DNA of 64,000 nucleotides from JAJCYX01 sp965243825. Its GTDB lineage: Bacteria > Chloroflexota > Dehalococcoidia > Lucifugimonadales > Lucifugimonadaceae. Positions 50,856-59,685 of the stretch are shown here, in pieces. Both the position numbers and the translations under genes were made by a program. The stretch covers positions 992,001-1,056,000 of the forward strand of contig CBDEVT010000001.1 in NCBI GenBank assembly GCA_965243825.1. Reading direction: 5' to 3'. Within the stretch, counting starts at the first letter, position 1, and the number at the start of each line of letters is the position of its first letter. A model generated the notes under the pieces. That model searched no databases, was not told the DNA's origin, and was given only the letters and a program-made list of their open reading frames with translations.

Positions 50856-51659
50856 TTACGGATACAGGTACGAGGGCTCTGGCGCCTTCTCAAGTAGCTC
50901 GATGCTCGATGCATCGATAAATGGCTGCGTGTCACCGGAGAACTCCGCTATCGACACGCTCCCTGCAACCCTCACCCACTGGCCGTCTTCCAGTGCCTCA
51001 CCAGGTGCAGATTCAGCCTCGTACTGCACAGGCATGTCTACAGAGATGGTGTCGGCAACACAGCAGCTCACCATGAAGCGCGTGATCCGGAAGATGCCTT
51101 CTCCATCTTCCGGCACCTGCCGCACGAATCCGATCAGATCTGCAGGCTGCCCCTCAAGCTGGGTGAAGTCGTCGATCGTGTAGTAGGCGGCAAGCCAGTC
51201 CAGCACGTTCCAGCTCTCAGTAGCCGCCACAATCCCAGAAGCAGAATCTGTGCGAGCGACTATGTCAGCTGCGTCGATATCGTCCGTCACAGCATCGAGC
51301 CCAAGGGGCCTGCTTGGCACGATGATGCCGAAGAGCAGTGGCACCGCAAACACTGCCGCGGCGATGATCCCGAAATGGCCGTGATAGACAGGCCTTATAC
51401 GCCCCACAGCGTTGAGCAGTGCGTAACAGCCCAGCAGAAGAAGGATCGCTGTACCTATGTAGGTGTATGCGACGAACTCCGTGTTGATGTAGTTGCGAAT
51501 GTCACCGGTGATAAGCAGCAGACCGAATAGCACGCCTGTGCCGATAAGGATGAATGCGTTGACCCAGGGCACCACAGGATTAGGCGATGCCGCATGCTCA
51601 TGTCCGTGCTCATGAGCGTCCAACGGTATGCCGCGGCTGTCGTTACTTCGGGTCTCCAC
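50856..51659 (-). CDS. TIGR03943/YcgQ-like membrane protein
   Basis: A 267-residue protein from GTG with AGGAGG placed inside the end of the upstream permease gene. Four hydrophobic segments fill the first half (about 28-125), after a His-rich start (DAHEHGHEHAASP). The second half holds the conserved QPADLIGFVRQVPEDGEGIF, MVSCCVADTISVDMPVQYE and WVRVAGSV. YcgQ-type proteins pair with YcgR-type permeases and in Bacillus are under the zinc regulator Zur. The His-rich N-terminus also suggests metal binding. Confidence 0.85.
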   Translation of the reverse strand: METRSNDSRGIPLDAHEHGHEHAASPNPVVPWVNAFILIGTGVLFGLLLITGDIRNYINTEFVAYTYIGTAILLLLGCYALLNAVGRIRPVYHGHFGIIAAAVFAVPLLFGIIVPSRPLGLDAVTDDIDAADIVARTDSASGIVAATESWNVLDWLAAYYTIDDFTQLEGQPADLIGFVRQVPEDGEGIFRITRFMVSCCVADTISVDMPVQYEAESAPGEALEDGQWVRVAGSVSIAEFSGDTQPFIDASSIELLEKAPEPSYLYP

Positions 51660-51660
51660 A

Positions 51661-53112
51661 TCAGCCTCCTACGTTGAGGTTGAACCACACAGAAAACAGC
51701 ATCGTCATCAGCAGTGGTATCAGGATCATGTACGCAACGGCACGCGCCCGGAAGACGGCAAGGAACATAGCCGTGCTCTTGATATCGACCATCGGCCCAA
51801 ACGTCAGGAATGCGATGATCGATCCCGTGGTGAAGGTGCCGGCCAACGCAAGCGCAAGGAACGCATCGACCGTTGAACAGACAGAGAGCAGGAACGCAAG
51901 CGCCTGCATAACCCAGACCGAGGTGACAGGACCGCTACCAAGTGCGATCAGCGCCTCTCGATCAGCAAGGGTCTGCATCGCAGCCGCAACCAAGGCTCCA
52001 AGAACGAGCAGCCGACCCATCGAGTAGATGTCACTGGTGGCAAGCACGAAGCTCTTGTGGATGCCAGGAGTGAACGAGATCCTCGGCTCTGCCGAGACGT
52101 TGGTCTGCCCTCCCGATGGCGCCAACACAACACTCTCCTCCCGGAGAGAACGCTTACGAGCTCCTGGAAGTGCAAAGAGCAGCCCAACAACTATGGCTAC
52201 TACCGCCGTGAGAGCAAACCGAGCCAGGAGAACTGTGCCCCAGCCAAACGCCGTTGAGGTGCTCAGCAGCACGATCACGTTGAGAACCGGGGCCCCGAGC
52301 AGAAACGCCACTCCGGTCGAGAGCGGCAGTCCCTTGGCGAACAGTCGCCTGACAACAGGCACGACACCACACTCACAGACAGGAAAGACGAAACCGAGCA
52401 TCGATCCGGCAAAAGCCCCTGCAAGCGGGTTCTTAGGCGAAAACCTCGCTATGTCCGAAGGCAGCACAAACGCACCAATGACTCCAGAGATCAACGCCCC
52501 CAGCAACAGAAAAGGAGCTGCCTCCACAAACAGTCCCATGAAACGAGTCACAAAAGTCGACCACGCAGAATCCGGGTAGATACGAGCTTGCAGCATGACT
52601 ACCAGCAAACCTGCAGCGGCAAATGCGAAGATTGATAGTCGCACCCATCCCGGCTCATCTAGCTTCTCTACATCTATGTACTCGTTCATCAGTTTCCGGA
52701 GGTGTAGATGGGTACCTATTGCACCTCCAAGCGATGCCATTCCCACTGCGGCGAGACCGAACAGCCCCAGGTTCCTGAGCAGGGTGTCTCTAGCACCAAA
52801 ATTCGAAAGCGCCTGGAAGAAGTCAACATCGCCGGAAGCAGGACCACTGGCAGCAATCGAAACCACCCAGGCGACGAGAGTGATTGGTACCAGCATGAGA
52901 ATCATCGCCAGAGCAGATCTAACGGCACCGGTTAACTTCGTCTCAGTCCTTGAACCCGCCTTGTAGATGACGAAGGCGAATCCTGCTGCCAGGCAGCCAC
53001 CCAGCGCCAGCACCGGCAAGATGATGCCCAGCAGGAAGCTCACCAGGAGTAGCACAACAGCGAAGAGCAGCAGTCGTTCGCCATATTGGCTGACTGAGTT
53101 CTGTCGGATCAT
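51661..53112 (-). CDS. Predicted permease (COG0701/DUF318, YcgR-like)
   Basis: About 483 residues from ATG 53112, chosen for the GGAGG five bases upstream. Ten or so membrane segments; two copies of the family core appear as LFVEAAPFLLLGALISGVIG and, in the second half, LRFLLSVCSTVDAFLALALA-like VCSTVDAFLALAL. The first half has MLGFVFPVCECGVVPVV, the Cys-containing COG0701 motif. Members move metals or arsenicals (ArsP). The partner YcgQ-like gene starts one base after its stop, and the propeller gene completes the operon. Confidence 0.88.
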   Translation of the reverse strand: MIRQNSVSQYGERLLLFAVVLLLVSFLLGIILPVLALGGCLAAGFAFVIYKAGSRTETKLTGAVRSALAMILMLVPITLVAWVVSIAASGPASGDVDFFQALSNFGARDTLLRNLGLFGLAAVGMASLGGAIGTHLHLRKLMNEYIDVEKLDEPGWVRLSIFAFAAAGLLVVMLQARIYPDSAWSTFVTRFMGLFVEAAPFLLLGALISGVIGAFVLPSDIARFSPKNPLAGAFAGSMLGFVFPVCECGVVPVVRRLFAKGLPLSTGVAFLLGAPVLNVIVLLSTSTAFGWGTVLLARFALTAVVAIVVGLLFALPGARKRSLREESVVLAPSGGQTNVSAEPRISFTPGIHKSFVLATSDIYSMGRLLVLGALVAAAMQTLADREALIALGSGPVTSVWVMQALAFLLSVCSTVDAFLALALAGTFTTGSIIAFLTFGPMVDIKSTAMFLAVFRARAVAYMILIPLLMTMLFSVWFNLNVGG

Positions 53113-53495
53113 CGAACCTCCGTCGAAAGACACTCTAACGACAGCATTTCATTCCTTCTTGAGAATAGTTTCATACCTCACCGAACAGGTGAAGGATTCT
53201 GAACTGGCTTTTCGATGCAGATACACCATGGCCTGATCTAGGTGTCAATTTGCATTTCACCAAGCTGGCGGCGGAAATGCTGAATATTTTCTGAGATCTC
53301 ATCTCATTTACTGCTAACTTGCTGATTCGGAGTTGACGACACCGAATGGGCGAGATTAATCTAAGCTCATCGCCTGTGCAGCCGACGGCATATTCGGACC
53401 CTTGTTGATATGAAATCTCAAACAGGACTGCAGCAGGCCTGGGCGATACTCAGTATCATCTTCAACTGGATGGCATTGGAAAGTGAGAAGGCGAA
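53113..53495. promoter_or_regulatory. Divergent control region with inverted repeat
   Basis: This spacer separates the permease operon from the DUF5679-like gene. GCATTTC (53252-53258) and GAAATGC (53274-53280) form a 7-bp inverted repeat with a 15-base spacer, a possible operator. I do not see a clear Zur-type box. Confidence 0.35.
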
Positions 53496-53681
53496 ATGGA
53501 GCTTACCGGTTACTGCATGGGCCTCAAGAAGGTTGTGAACATAGTCGAGCCTGAAATTGTGACGATGAAGAACGGGCGCAAGGCGGTCAAAGGGCTCGCC
53601 GAGGAAGACCGGAACTACAAGGTGTTCAGGATCCTGGGTGTTGAAGAGGCAGCAGAGGTCGAGGCGTCGCTTGGCAAGTAA
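53496..53681 (+). CDS. DUF5679-like small protein lacking zinc cysteines, copy 1
   Basis: A 61-residue protein. The central VTMKNGRKAVKG and the tail YKVFRILG match DUF5679, a short zinc-ribbon family in which two Cys pairs flank that core. Here only one Cys (YCMGLKK) is left of the first pair and the second pair is gone (LAEEDRNYKVFRI). It shares the frame of copy 2 at 54304-54489 with about half the residues identical. It has lost zinc binding but kept the core. The next gene overlaps its end. Confidence 0.75.
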   Translation: MELTGYCMGLKKVVNIVEPEIVTMKNGRKAVKGLAEEDRNYKVFRILGVEEAAEVEASLGK

Positions 53682-54072
53682 CTCTGCTGTAGCAAAGGAA
53701 AACGGTCGAGGAAGCAGCGCGTCCGCCAACGGTCATCGCCGAGAAGCGCCAACAGCGGAAGCGAAGCTCGCAAAAGGCGACATTGTCGAGATCACGTGGA
53801 AAGACTCGCACGCCATATACGGCTGGCATGAACTAGAAGACCTCACTCCGTCAGTCATCGACTCTGTCGGTTACGTCTTGAAAGAGGAGGACGACTACGT
53901 AGTGCTTGTCTCCTCGAACTCCGACTCAGGCAACCACTTCACCGCTCTGTCTATCCCCCGTGGTTGCATATGCGAGACGAAGGTACTTAAGAAGACAGGC
54001 CGAAACATCACGGTGCCCGAGATCGCTGGTGAAGAAGATGAATTCGGCTCCGAAGCACACATGAGGCAGTAA
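53671..54072 (+). CDS. Uncharacterised small protein
   Basis: About 133 residues if TTG 53671 (overlapping the previous stop by 11 bases) is used; TTG 53638 is also open. After a low-complexity basic start, the folded part (about 45-125) has DIVEITWKDSHAIYGW, DSVGYVLKEEDDYVVL and IPRGCICETKVLK, a beta-rich pattern seen in short proteins of bacteria and phages with no assigned function. Close linkage to the DUF5679-like gene suggests co-expression. Confidence 0.6.
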   Translation: MASNSAVAKENGRGSSASANGHRREAPTAEAKLAKGDIVEITWKDSHAIYGWHELEDLTPSVIDSVGYVLKEEDDYVVLVSSNSDSGNHFTALSIPRGCICETKVLKKTGRNITVPEIAGEEDEFGSEAHMRQ

Positions 54073-54087
54073 CTCAACCTATATGCC

Positions 54088-54122
54088 GCCCGGGAGAGGC
54101 GACCTCCCCGCATCTCCCGGGC
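54088..54122. terminator. Strong hairpin after the uncharacterised gene
   Basis: GCCCGGGAGA (54088-54097) pairs perfectly with TCTCCCGGGC (54113-54122) over a 15-base loop. No T run follows, so it may be a rho-type or processing hairpin. A further weaker stem (GTCCCG to CGGGAC near 54152-54182) follows before the next gene. Confidence 0.45.
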
Positions 54123-54303
54123 CTGGAAAAACTGGACTCCGAAACGCCGAAAGTCCCGCTCAATTCCGGTGAACTCGGGACGCAAACAAAATTTGCTCAG
54201 TACACCTGGAGCTCACCAACGGACGCAGTTAGTGGCTGCTGCCCGATTGAAGCACCGGTGAGTTGGGAATTGGAAAGGGTTTATCTACCGAAAGGAGATC
54301 TGT

Positions 54304-54489
54304 ATGGACAAGTTAACCGCCTACTCCGTGAAGCTGAAGAAGGTAGTCGACATCAAAGACCCCGAACTGGTCACTATGAAAAACGGACGGCAGGCCGTTC
54401 GAGGTGTCGCTGCGGAAGACCCGAGCAGCAAGGTGTTCAGGATCCTCGGCAAGAGCGAGGTCGAGGACGCCAAGAAACTGATCGGATAG
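54304..54489 (+). CDS. DUF5679-like small protein lacking zinc cysteines, copy 2
   Basis: A 61-residue protein with a strong AAAGGAG seven bases before the ATG. VTMKNGRQAVRG and SKVFRILGKSEVEDA place it with copy 1. All four zinc-site cysteines of the ordinary family are missing (YSVKLKK, VAAEDPSS). Both copies therefore share the same loss, so the duplication probably came after it. A perfect 13-bp terminator hairpin follows. Confidence 0.78.
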   Translation: MDKLTAYSVKLKKVVDIKDPELVTMKNGRQAVRGVAAEDPSSKVFRILGKSEVEDAKKLIG

Positions 54490-54497
54490 GTAAGTGT

Positions 54498-54532
54498 GAG
54501 TCCGCTACTGCCATGGAGACAGTAGCGGACTC
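54498..54532 (+). terminator. Terminator-like hairpin after DUF5679 copy 2
   Basis: GAGTCCGCTACTG (54498-54510) and CAGTAGCGGACTC (54520-54532) are exact reverse complements with a 9-base loop, followed by a loose pyrimidine tract (CTTGCTTCCTTT). Confidence 0.65.
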
Positions 54533-54588
54533 CGGCTTGCTTCCTTTAGCCGCACAATCGACGAGTATCGATATGAGGCACGGCTGCC

Positions 54589-54957
54589 ATGACCACGGCT
54601 GAGACTGAAACCCGCGTACCTGTGACCGTTTTGACAGGTTTCCTGGGAGCAGGCGTAGACGGAAAAGTTCCGCGCACACCAACAGAGAAGTACACATGGA
54701 AACAGACGCCTGAACTCAACCTTGAATTCTGGCTTGCTCACCGTGATGAACCTCTGGAACAGGTCAAATCGGAACTCGGGACATCTCACCGGGAATCGAT
54801 CAAGACCATCGAGGCTATTTCAGACGAGGACCTGTTCGGATCCAGACCTTATAAGTGGACAAAATCGACAACCCTCGGGGCATATTTCGTCTCGTCTACG
54901 GGTAGTCACTACAAGTGGGCCAGGAATGAGATCCGAAAAGGCCTGAGAAATCGTTAA
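54589..54957 (+). CDS. Chimeric ORF: CobW N-terminus joined to ClbS/DfsB domain
   Basis: A 122-residue frame. Residues 9-20 (TRVPVTVLTGFLGAG) are the start of a COG0523/CobW metallochaperone GTPase, where the motif continues GKTTLLN. Here it breaks off exactly before the Lys and passes into VDGKVPRTPTEKY, then into a ClbS/DfsB-like helical bundle (ELNLEFWLAHRDEPLEQ, YKWTKSTTLGAYFVS, HYKWARNEIRK). The first half of ClbS appears missing too. It looks like a deletion scar joining two genes; expression of the fused product is possible. A misassembly is the alternative. Confidence 0.65.
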   Translation: MTTAETETRVPVTVLTGFLGAGVDGKVPRTPTEKYTWKQTPELNLEFWLAHRDEPLEQVKSELGTSHRESIKTIEAISDEDLFGSRPYKWTKSTTLGAYFVSSTGSHYKWARNEIRKGLRNR

Positions 54958-54991
54958 GAACGCTCTCTGGCTCTCAACGACTACCTGACGG

Positions 54992-55741
54992 CTATCGGGA
55001 CAGGGCACTCTTGAATTCGTTGGCACCAGACGTAATCCAACCATTCAAACTTGTGTAGAAGAACTTCACACCCTGATCTCGGAACCTAGCGACGTTGTGT
55101 GCTCCCACCGTCGTTCCCGCAATCTTTCCAGCGGCAATGATCTTTTCGATTGACTCGTCGATTGTTCGCTGGACTTCGGGATTTCCGTCGTTACCTATGT
55201 GTCCCATTGACTGCGCAAGGTCACTGGGGGCCACGTGGTAGACGTCGATGTGATCGACGGCCAGGATCTCATCCAGGTTGTTTACTGACTTTATGTCCTC
55301 GATCAGGACAACAGTCATTGTCTGATCGTTCGCCTTTTCCAGATAGTCAGCCACTCCGAAAGACTGTCGGGGTCCAAACATGCCACGACGCCCCACCGGC
55401 GCGTACTTGGCCGCATCAACGACCGCTTCTGCTTCCTCAACGGTGTCTACGTGAGGAACGACTATTCCCATCGCTCCCATGTCGAGCGTGCGATAGATGG
55501 TGCTGTAGTTTGCGCTACCCACTCTGACCAAAGGCGTCATACCCCAGAGGTCAGCGGCCCGCGAGAGGTTTCCGACAGCTTCGAAGTCAACCGGTCCGTG
55601 CTCTGCTTCGAACCAGACGGCATCGACACCCATGGGCCCAACGAAATCGACGAGATGCGGCGTGTCAACTCCCGCAAGACAGGTGACGATTTCGCCACTG
55701 GCCAGTTTCTCTTTGGCTCGATTGGGTCTTATGTCAGCCAC
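54992..55741 (-). CDS. HpcH/HpaI-family aldolase
   Basis: A 249-residue TIM-barrel class II aldolase. The metal ligands fit Glu in VVLIEDIKSV and Asp in YHVAPSDLAQSMG; the Arg of PLVRVGSANY and His of FEAEHGPVDF are typical. Members cleave 4-hydroxy-2-oxo acids such as 4-hydroxy-2-oxoheptanedioate to pyruvate and an aldehyde. It is divergent from the isomerase gene, with a 299-base spacer. Confidence 0.9.
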   Translation of the reverse strand: MADIRPNRAKEKLASGEIVTCLAGVDTPHLVDFVGPMGVDAVWFEAEHGPVDFEAVGNLSRAADLWGMTPLVRVGSANYSTIYRTLDMGAMGIVVPHVDTVEEAEAVVDAAKYAPVGRRGMFGPRQSFGVADYLEKANDQTMTVVLIEDIKSVNNLDEILAVDHIDVYHVAPSDLAQSMGHIGNDGNPEVQRTIDESIEKIIAAGKIAGTTVGAHNVARFRDQGVKFFYTSLNGWITSGANEFKSALSR

Positions 55742-56040
55742 GGCAGACAGCTCCTGTCAGCTTCGAATCAGGTGGTTTGGGCACGCTTTACCGGTTGTAC
55801 AGCGAAAGGATATGCCACGTCAGTTGCGATGGGCTGATACTACCAATCCCGTGCTATCGGACGCAGGTCGAACAGCTCTGACAATGGCAGGTTCTCTCAG
55901 ATCCTCTATCGTCGAACACTTCTGAATGTTCACCCGGCGACAGCGAAACAGCAGGTTATACGCCCGAAAAACTTGCTCAATAGGGTTGTGTGAGAGCTAT
56001 CCTCGCTCACACGCCTTTAGCCAACTCAAGGACTCGCAAT

Positions 56041-56985
56041 ATGCCCGCGATATCTCACCAACCCCTGGACCCGGTAAACCCGAACATTCTCTACGGCTCG
56101 ACAAGCTCGCTCTGGGATAACCAGCACCCTATTGAGTGGGGGATCAGGCGAATTGCCGTGTTGGGTCTTCAAGGGATCGAGCCTTACGCGAAGCAGATTG
56201 AGAACCATCGAGCGAACCCACTCGCACTCAAGGAGAAATTCGACGACGCGGGCATCACGTTAATCGACGTTTCTGGCGGAGCCAAAGGGCAGTCCACCAA
56301 CTTCATAGATCCTTCGGAAACGCCAAAAACTATCGCTGACCATGTCGCATTCGCCAGAGATTTCCTTGAACCATGCGAATGCGACCTGTGGAAGATCAAT
56401 ATGGGCAGCCGGTCGGCAAGCGGTACAACAGAAGATGAGCTAAAGAGGGTTGCTGACACTCTGAACGAGATTGGGCGGCAAACTATCGAGATGGGGATTC
56501 GTCTGGCACCGCACCCTCACACCTGGGGACCGGTCGAACGTGAGCATGAGGTCCGCGGGATGCTGGACATGACCGATCCCAACTACGTCTGGTTCACACC
56601 GGACACCGGGCACCTTGTTCTGGGCGGCATGGACGAGGTCCAGATAATGAGTGACTACTTCTCACGTATCGCGGAGGTACACCTGAAGGACACCTTTGCC
56701 AAATATCGAGGCAACAGCTCAACACCGACCCGAGATCAGCACGCAGATGCGAGCGTCTATCACAATATGGGTGGCGGTGGAGTCAACTTCCCGGCTGTGC
56801 TGAAGCTTTTGCGGGATCGTAACTATAAGGGCTGGGTGGTGCTCGACATGGACGGTCCCCGAAAGGGCGACGACGGTTTTGATGCGATCGGTGGGAACAT
56901 CGAACTGGCCGTCGACGATTATCTTGCCCACAACATCAACTACTTGAGGGTGATTCTTGGCGTGAAGCTGCCACCGCTTGAGTAG
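56041..56985 (+). CDS. Sugar phosphate isomerase/epimerase (IolE-like)
   Basis: About 314 residues from ATG 56041, with AAGGA upstream; the frame is open to 55990. It is an AP-endonuclease-2 TIM barrel with metal ligands in LAPHPHTWGPVERE, FTPDTGHLVLGGMD, VHLKDTF and the closing VVLDMDGP. The DTGH and HLKD motifs are those of inosose dehydratase (IolE) and xylose-isomerase-like epimerases. The exact sugar is unknown; the neighbouring aldolase suggests one pathway ending in pyruvate. Confidence 0.88.
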   Translation: MPAISHQPLDPVNPNILYGSTSSLWDNQHPIEWGIRRIAVLGLQGIEPYAKQIENHRANPLALKEKFDDAGITLIDVSGGAKGQSTNFIDPSETPKTIADHVAFARDFLEPCECDLWKINMGSRSASGTTEDELKRVADTLNEIGRQTIEMGIRLAPHPHTWGPVEREHEVRGMLDMTDPNYVWFTPDTGHLVLGGMDEVQIMSDYFSRIAEVHLKDTFAKYRGNSSTPTRDQHADASVYHNMGGGGVNFPAVLKLLRDRNYKGWVVLDMDGPRKGDDGFDAIGGNIELAVDDYLAHNINYLRVILGVKLPPLE

Positions 56986-57083
56986 GGGCGTCGCCCTGAC
57001 ATTGCTACCAGAAGCAAGCGCTTGAAGCTCAGGTTATTGTGAGACCTCAGCTTAGATCTGACCCTACCGAATTCGTGTCGGGC

Positions 57084-58391
57084 TTATGCCGTCTGGCTCT
57101 GAGCGTAACGACCTTTCGCGAACCAGATGGCAACTCCGCTGCCCACCAGGATCATCGAGAGCAGGATCGGAACGATTCCTGTGTAGGCGAGCATCACCGC
57201 TGAAGTGGCGAGACCGAAGACCGGCATCACCACGATTCCTCGAAGAGACCAGCGGCTGGCCAGGCCTTTGTTGGTGCCGTCAGGCTCGACCAACCGAAGT
57301 CTGATCAGAGAAGCGTTAACCAGCATGAATGCGATCAGGACTGCAGCATTGCTCATCTGAGCAACATCGCCGATATCTCCGAACAGTGAGAATAATGCCG
57401 AGCCCACAACGACAGTGATGATGGCGATCGTTGGCGTGCCTCTCCCTTTGGAAACCCTTGCAAGGACTTCCGGCAACGCCGCAGCGCGAGCCATTCCGAA
57501 CACCTGGCGTGAGGCAGCCATCAGGCCGAACAATACGGTGTTCGCTGTCGCGAAAAGCGCAATGACTGAAAGCACGTTGGATAGCTCAGCTCCGGTGGCT
57601 TTCTCCACAACAAGACCCAAAGGCGCGTCCGATGCTGCCAGGTCTCGCCAGTCGACCGCGCTGACGCTGGTGATAGCGACAAGCATGTACACGAACGTAA
57701 CAATCGCCACGGCCATGATGATCGAGCGCGGCAGGCTTTTGGTCGGCTCTTTCACCTCCTCGGCCATGTTTGCCATCTGCTCGAATCCCAGGAAGGCGAA
57801 AAACATCAACGCCGAGCCCTGCATCACATCACCGAAGCCACCTACAAATTCGAGATAATCGACGTCTCCGACGAACCGCGCAGAGACTGCGATTGCGATC
57901 AAAAGGCCAAAGCCTTCGATCATCGCGAAGATGATCCCAAGCCGGACCGATTCGCGTACGCCGAGCCACAGCACAACACCGGATACTGAGATCAACCCAA
58001 TGACAACTGGCACTCGAGGAACACCAGCAAGTTCAGAGAGGTAGCCTGAAAATCCGATACCTACGGCCGAAACCTGGATGACCGCGGCAAAGATCATGGT
58101 CCAACCGGCTACGAATCCAACACCCGGACCAAAGGCCTGCCGCGTGTACTCGAATGTGGCTCCAGCCTTTGGAAAACGCGATGCAAGCTCGGCGTATGTA
58201 AGACCGGTAAATGTTGCAGCGGCTGCACTGATCAGGAATGGCAGCCAAACGCCGTTTCCCGCCAGCCCCGCCGCCTCACCGATCAGCACGTAGATGCCGG
58301 CACCAAGAATGATGCCGACACCTGTGGCGGTCATCTCGAACGTTCCGATTCTCCGGTTGAGGTGCGGAGCGCTACTTCCGTTATCAGTCAT
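57084..58391 (-). CDS. APC-superfamily amino acid permease
   Basis: A 435-residue membrane protein with about twelve hydrophobic segments. The first reads ATGVGIILGAGIYVLIGEAAG, the substrate-binding unwound helix of the APC fold; FFAFLGFEQMANMAEEVKEP is the conserved TM6 with its loop. It resembles cationic amino acid or polyamine permeases. It lies just upstream in direction of no other gene and 72 bp from the stress-protein gene. Confidence 0.88.
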   Translation of the reverse strand: MTDNGSSAPHLNRRIGTFEMTATGVGIILGAGIYVLIGEAAGLAGNGVWLPFLISAAAATFTGLTYAELASRFPKAGATFEYTRQAFGPGVGFVAGWTMIFAAVIQVSAVGIGFSGYLSELAGVPRVPVVIGLISVSGVVLWLGVRESVRLGIIFAMIEGFGLLIAIAVSARFVGDVDYLEFVGGFGDVMQGSALMFFAFLGFEQMANMAEEVKEPTKSLPRSIIMAVAIVTFVYMLVAITSVSAVDWRDLAASDAPLGLVVEKATGAELSNVLSVIALFATANTVLFGLMAASRQVFGMARAAALPEVLARVSKGRGTPTIAIITVVVGSALFSLFGDIGDVAQMSNAAVLIAFMLVNASLIRLRLVEPDGTNKGLASRWSLRGIVVMPVFGLATSAVMLAYTGIVPILLSMILVGSGVAIWFAKGRYAQSQTA

Positions 58392-58463
58392 AGTCTTTCG
58401 GCGACCAACAGGAGAACCGTCTACGTGTGGCGAGGCTAGTTCAGAGTTCGCTGGAAAGCGATC

Positions 58464-59519
58464 TTAACTGTCCGACGGTGGCACGACCACAACCGGCAGC
58501 CCGGCAGAGCGCACGACCTTGTCTGTAACACTACCAAGCATCCAGCGTTTGATACCGGATTCGCCTCTCGTACTCATGACGATCAACGGCCTGGACATTG
58601 ATTCCGCCTGCGAGAGAATAGCTCCAGCTGGTGAACCTGTACCGACGACGGCTCGTGCGGCGAGTCCTGCTGACCCTGCCTTCTTGACGAACTCCTGCAA
58701 CGCCTCTTCAGCTTCGCGGCGCTGGAACGAGAATCCGTACTCAGATGAGTGCACGAATGCGTCTGCACCGGCCATGCCGTAGTACGGGTACCTGACGACG
58801 CGCATGAAAACGATCTCTGCTCCAGCAGCTTTGGCAAGCTCCATTGCAATGTCGATCGCACCTGTTGAACGCTTGGAACCATCAAGTGGCACCAGGACAG
58901 ATTCTGGCTGAGCTTTGTCCCCGCTAAACGCGCCAATCTGCTCAGGGTGAACCGCCATCACCGGGATACCGGTGCTGTGCAAAACTCTGTCAGTGACACT
59001 TCCGAGGACACCGCGCGCCAATGCCGATCCGCGATGGGTTGCCATGGCCACCAGATCTGCGCCTATTTCCTCGGCATGCCTGACGATCTCTTCTGCAGGG
59101 TCGCCCATCAAGGCTTTGTGAGAACTCGCTACCCCTGCCGCCACCAGCATGTCTGACTCTCGTTCGATGTAGGAAGCGGCCTGTTGAAGCACCCGGTCCA
59201 GGATCTGGGTTCCGAACGCCGGAGAATGTTCCACGCCGCCGCCGTGTCCGGGGGTCGTGGTCGCTCCACCAACAATCCCACTGGCACCTGCGAGTGCTCC
59301 TGTTGTCTCAACCCCGGGGCGGTCATGAGGACCTGGACGTCCTGGGATTGGGTGACCGTGTTCGGCGGTCGATTCTGGAAGTTCGATCTTGTCTGGATCG
59401 ACGACCGTAACCAGCGCGACCTCTGCCTTCAGGGGGCGCGCAATTCCGGTGAGCCAGCCGCCGATCTTTTCGGCGTGCTCAGAACCGTCCAACGGAACCA
59501 GGATCTTCTTGATCGCCAC
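58464..59519 (-). CDS. Tandem universal stress protein
   Basis: A 351-residue protein with two UspA domains: the first starts IKKILVPLDGSEHAEKIGG and ends GVLGSVTDRVLHSTGIPVMA, the second starts ESVLVPLDGSKRSTGAID and ends WMLGSVTDKVVRSAGLPVVV. Both keep the GSxxxxxxR ATP motif, so it should bind nucleotide. A Gly/His-rich insert (about 65-100) sits in the first domain. It is downstream of the CBS gene on the same strand; TGTGA direct repeats lie in the spacer. Confidence 0.88.
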   Translation of the reverse strand: MAIKKILVPLDGSEHAEKIGGWLTGIARPLKAEVALVTVVDPDKIELPESTAEHGHPIPGRPGPHDRPGVETTGALAGASGIVGGATTTPGHGGGVEHSPAFGTQILDRVLQQAASYIERESDMLVAAGVASSHKALMGDPAEEIVRHAEEIGADLVAMATHRGSALARGVLGSVTDRVLHSTGIPVMAVHPEQIGAFSGDKAQPESVLVPLDGSKRSTGAIDIAMELAKAAGAEIVFMRVVRYPYYGMAGADAFVHSSEYGFSFQRREAEEALQEFVKKAGSAGLAARAVVGTGSPAGAILSQAESMSRPLIVMSTRGESGIKRWMLGSVTDKVVRSAGLPVVVVPPSDS

Positions 59520-59655
59520 TTCAGACCTCTTTCATGCATATTGACGACACTTCAACCGCGATAAACCGACCCGACTTCTGCGGACCGGCATCTGTGCGAT
59601 TCAACAGGAGCTTATAAGCACCGGCATGTATCAGACATGAGAGGTCAGCCAAAAC

Positions 59656-59672
59656 CTGTGATGGATATGTGA
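59656..59672. promoter_or_regulatory. TGTGA direct repeat upstream of the stress-protein gene
   Basis: CTGTGA (59656-59661) and ATGTGA (59667-59672) repeat with an 11-bp period, one helical turn. The same half-site recurs at 60293-60319. This is the binding geometry of OmpR/PhoB-type regulators. Confidence 0.4.
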
Positions 59673-59685
59673 AGGGAGAGGGTAG

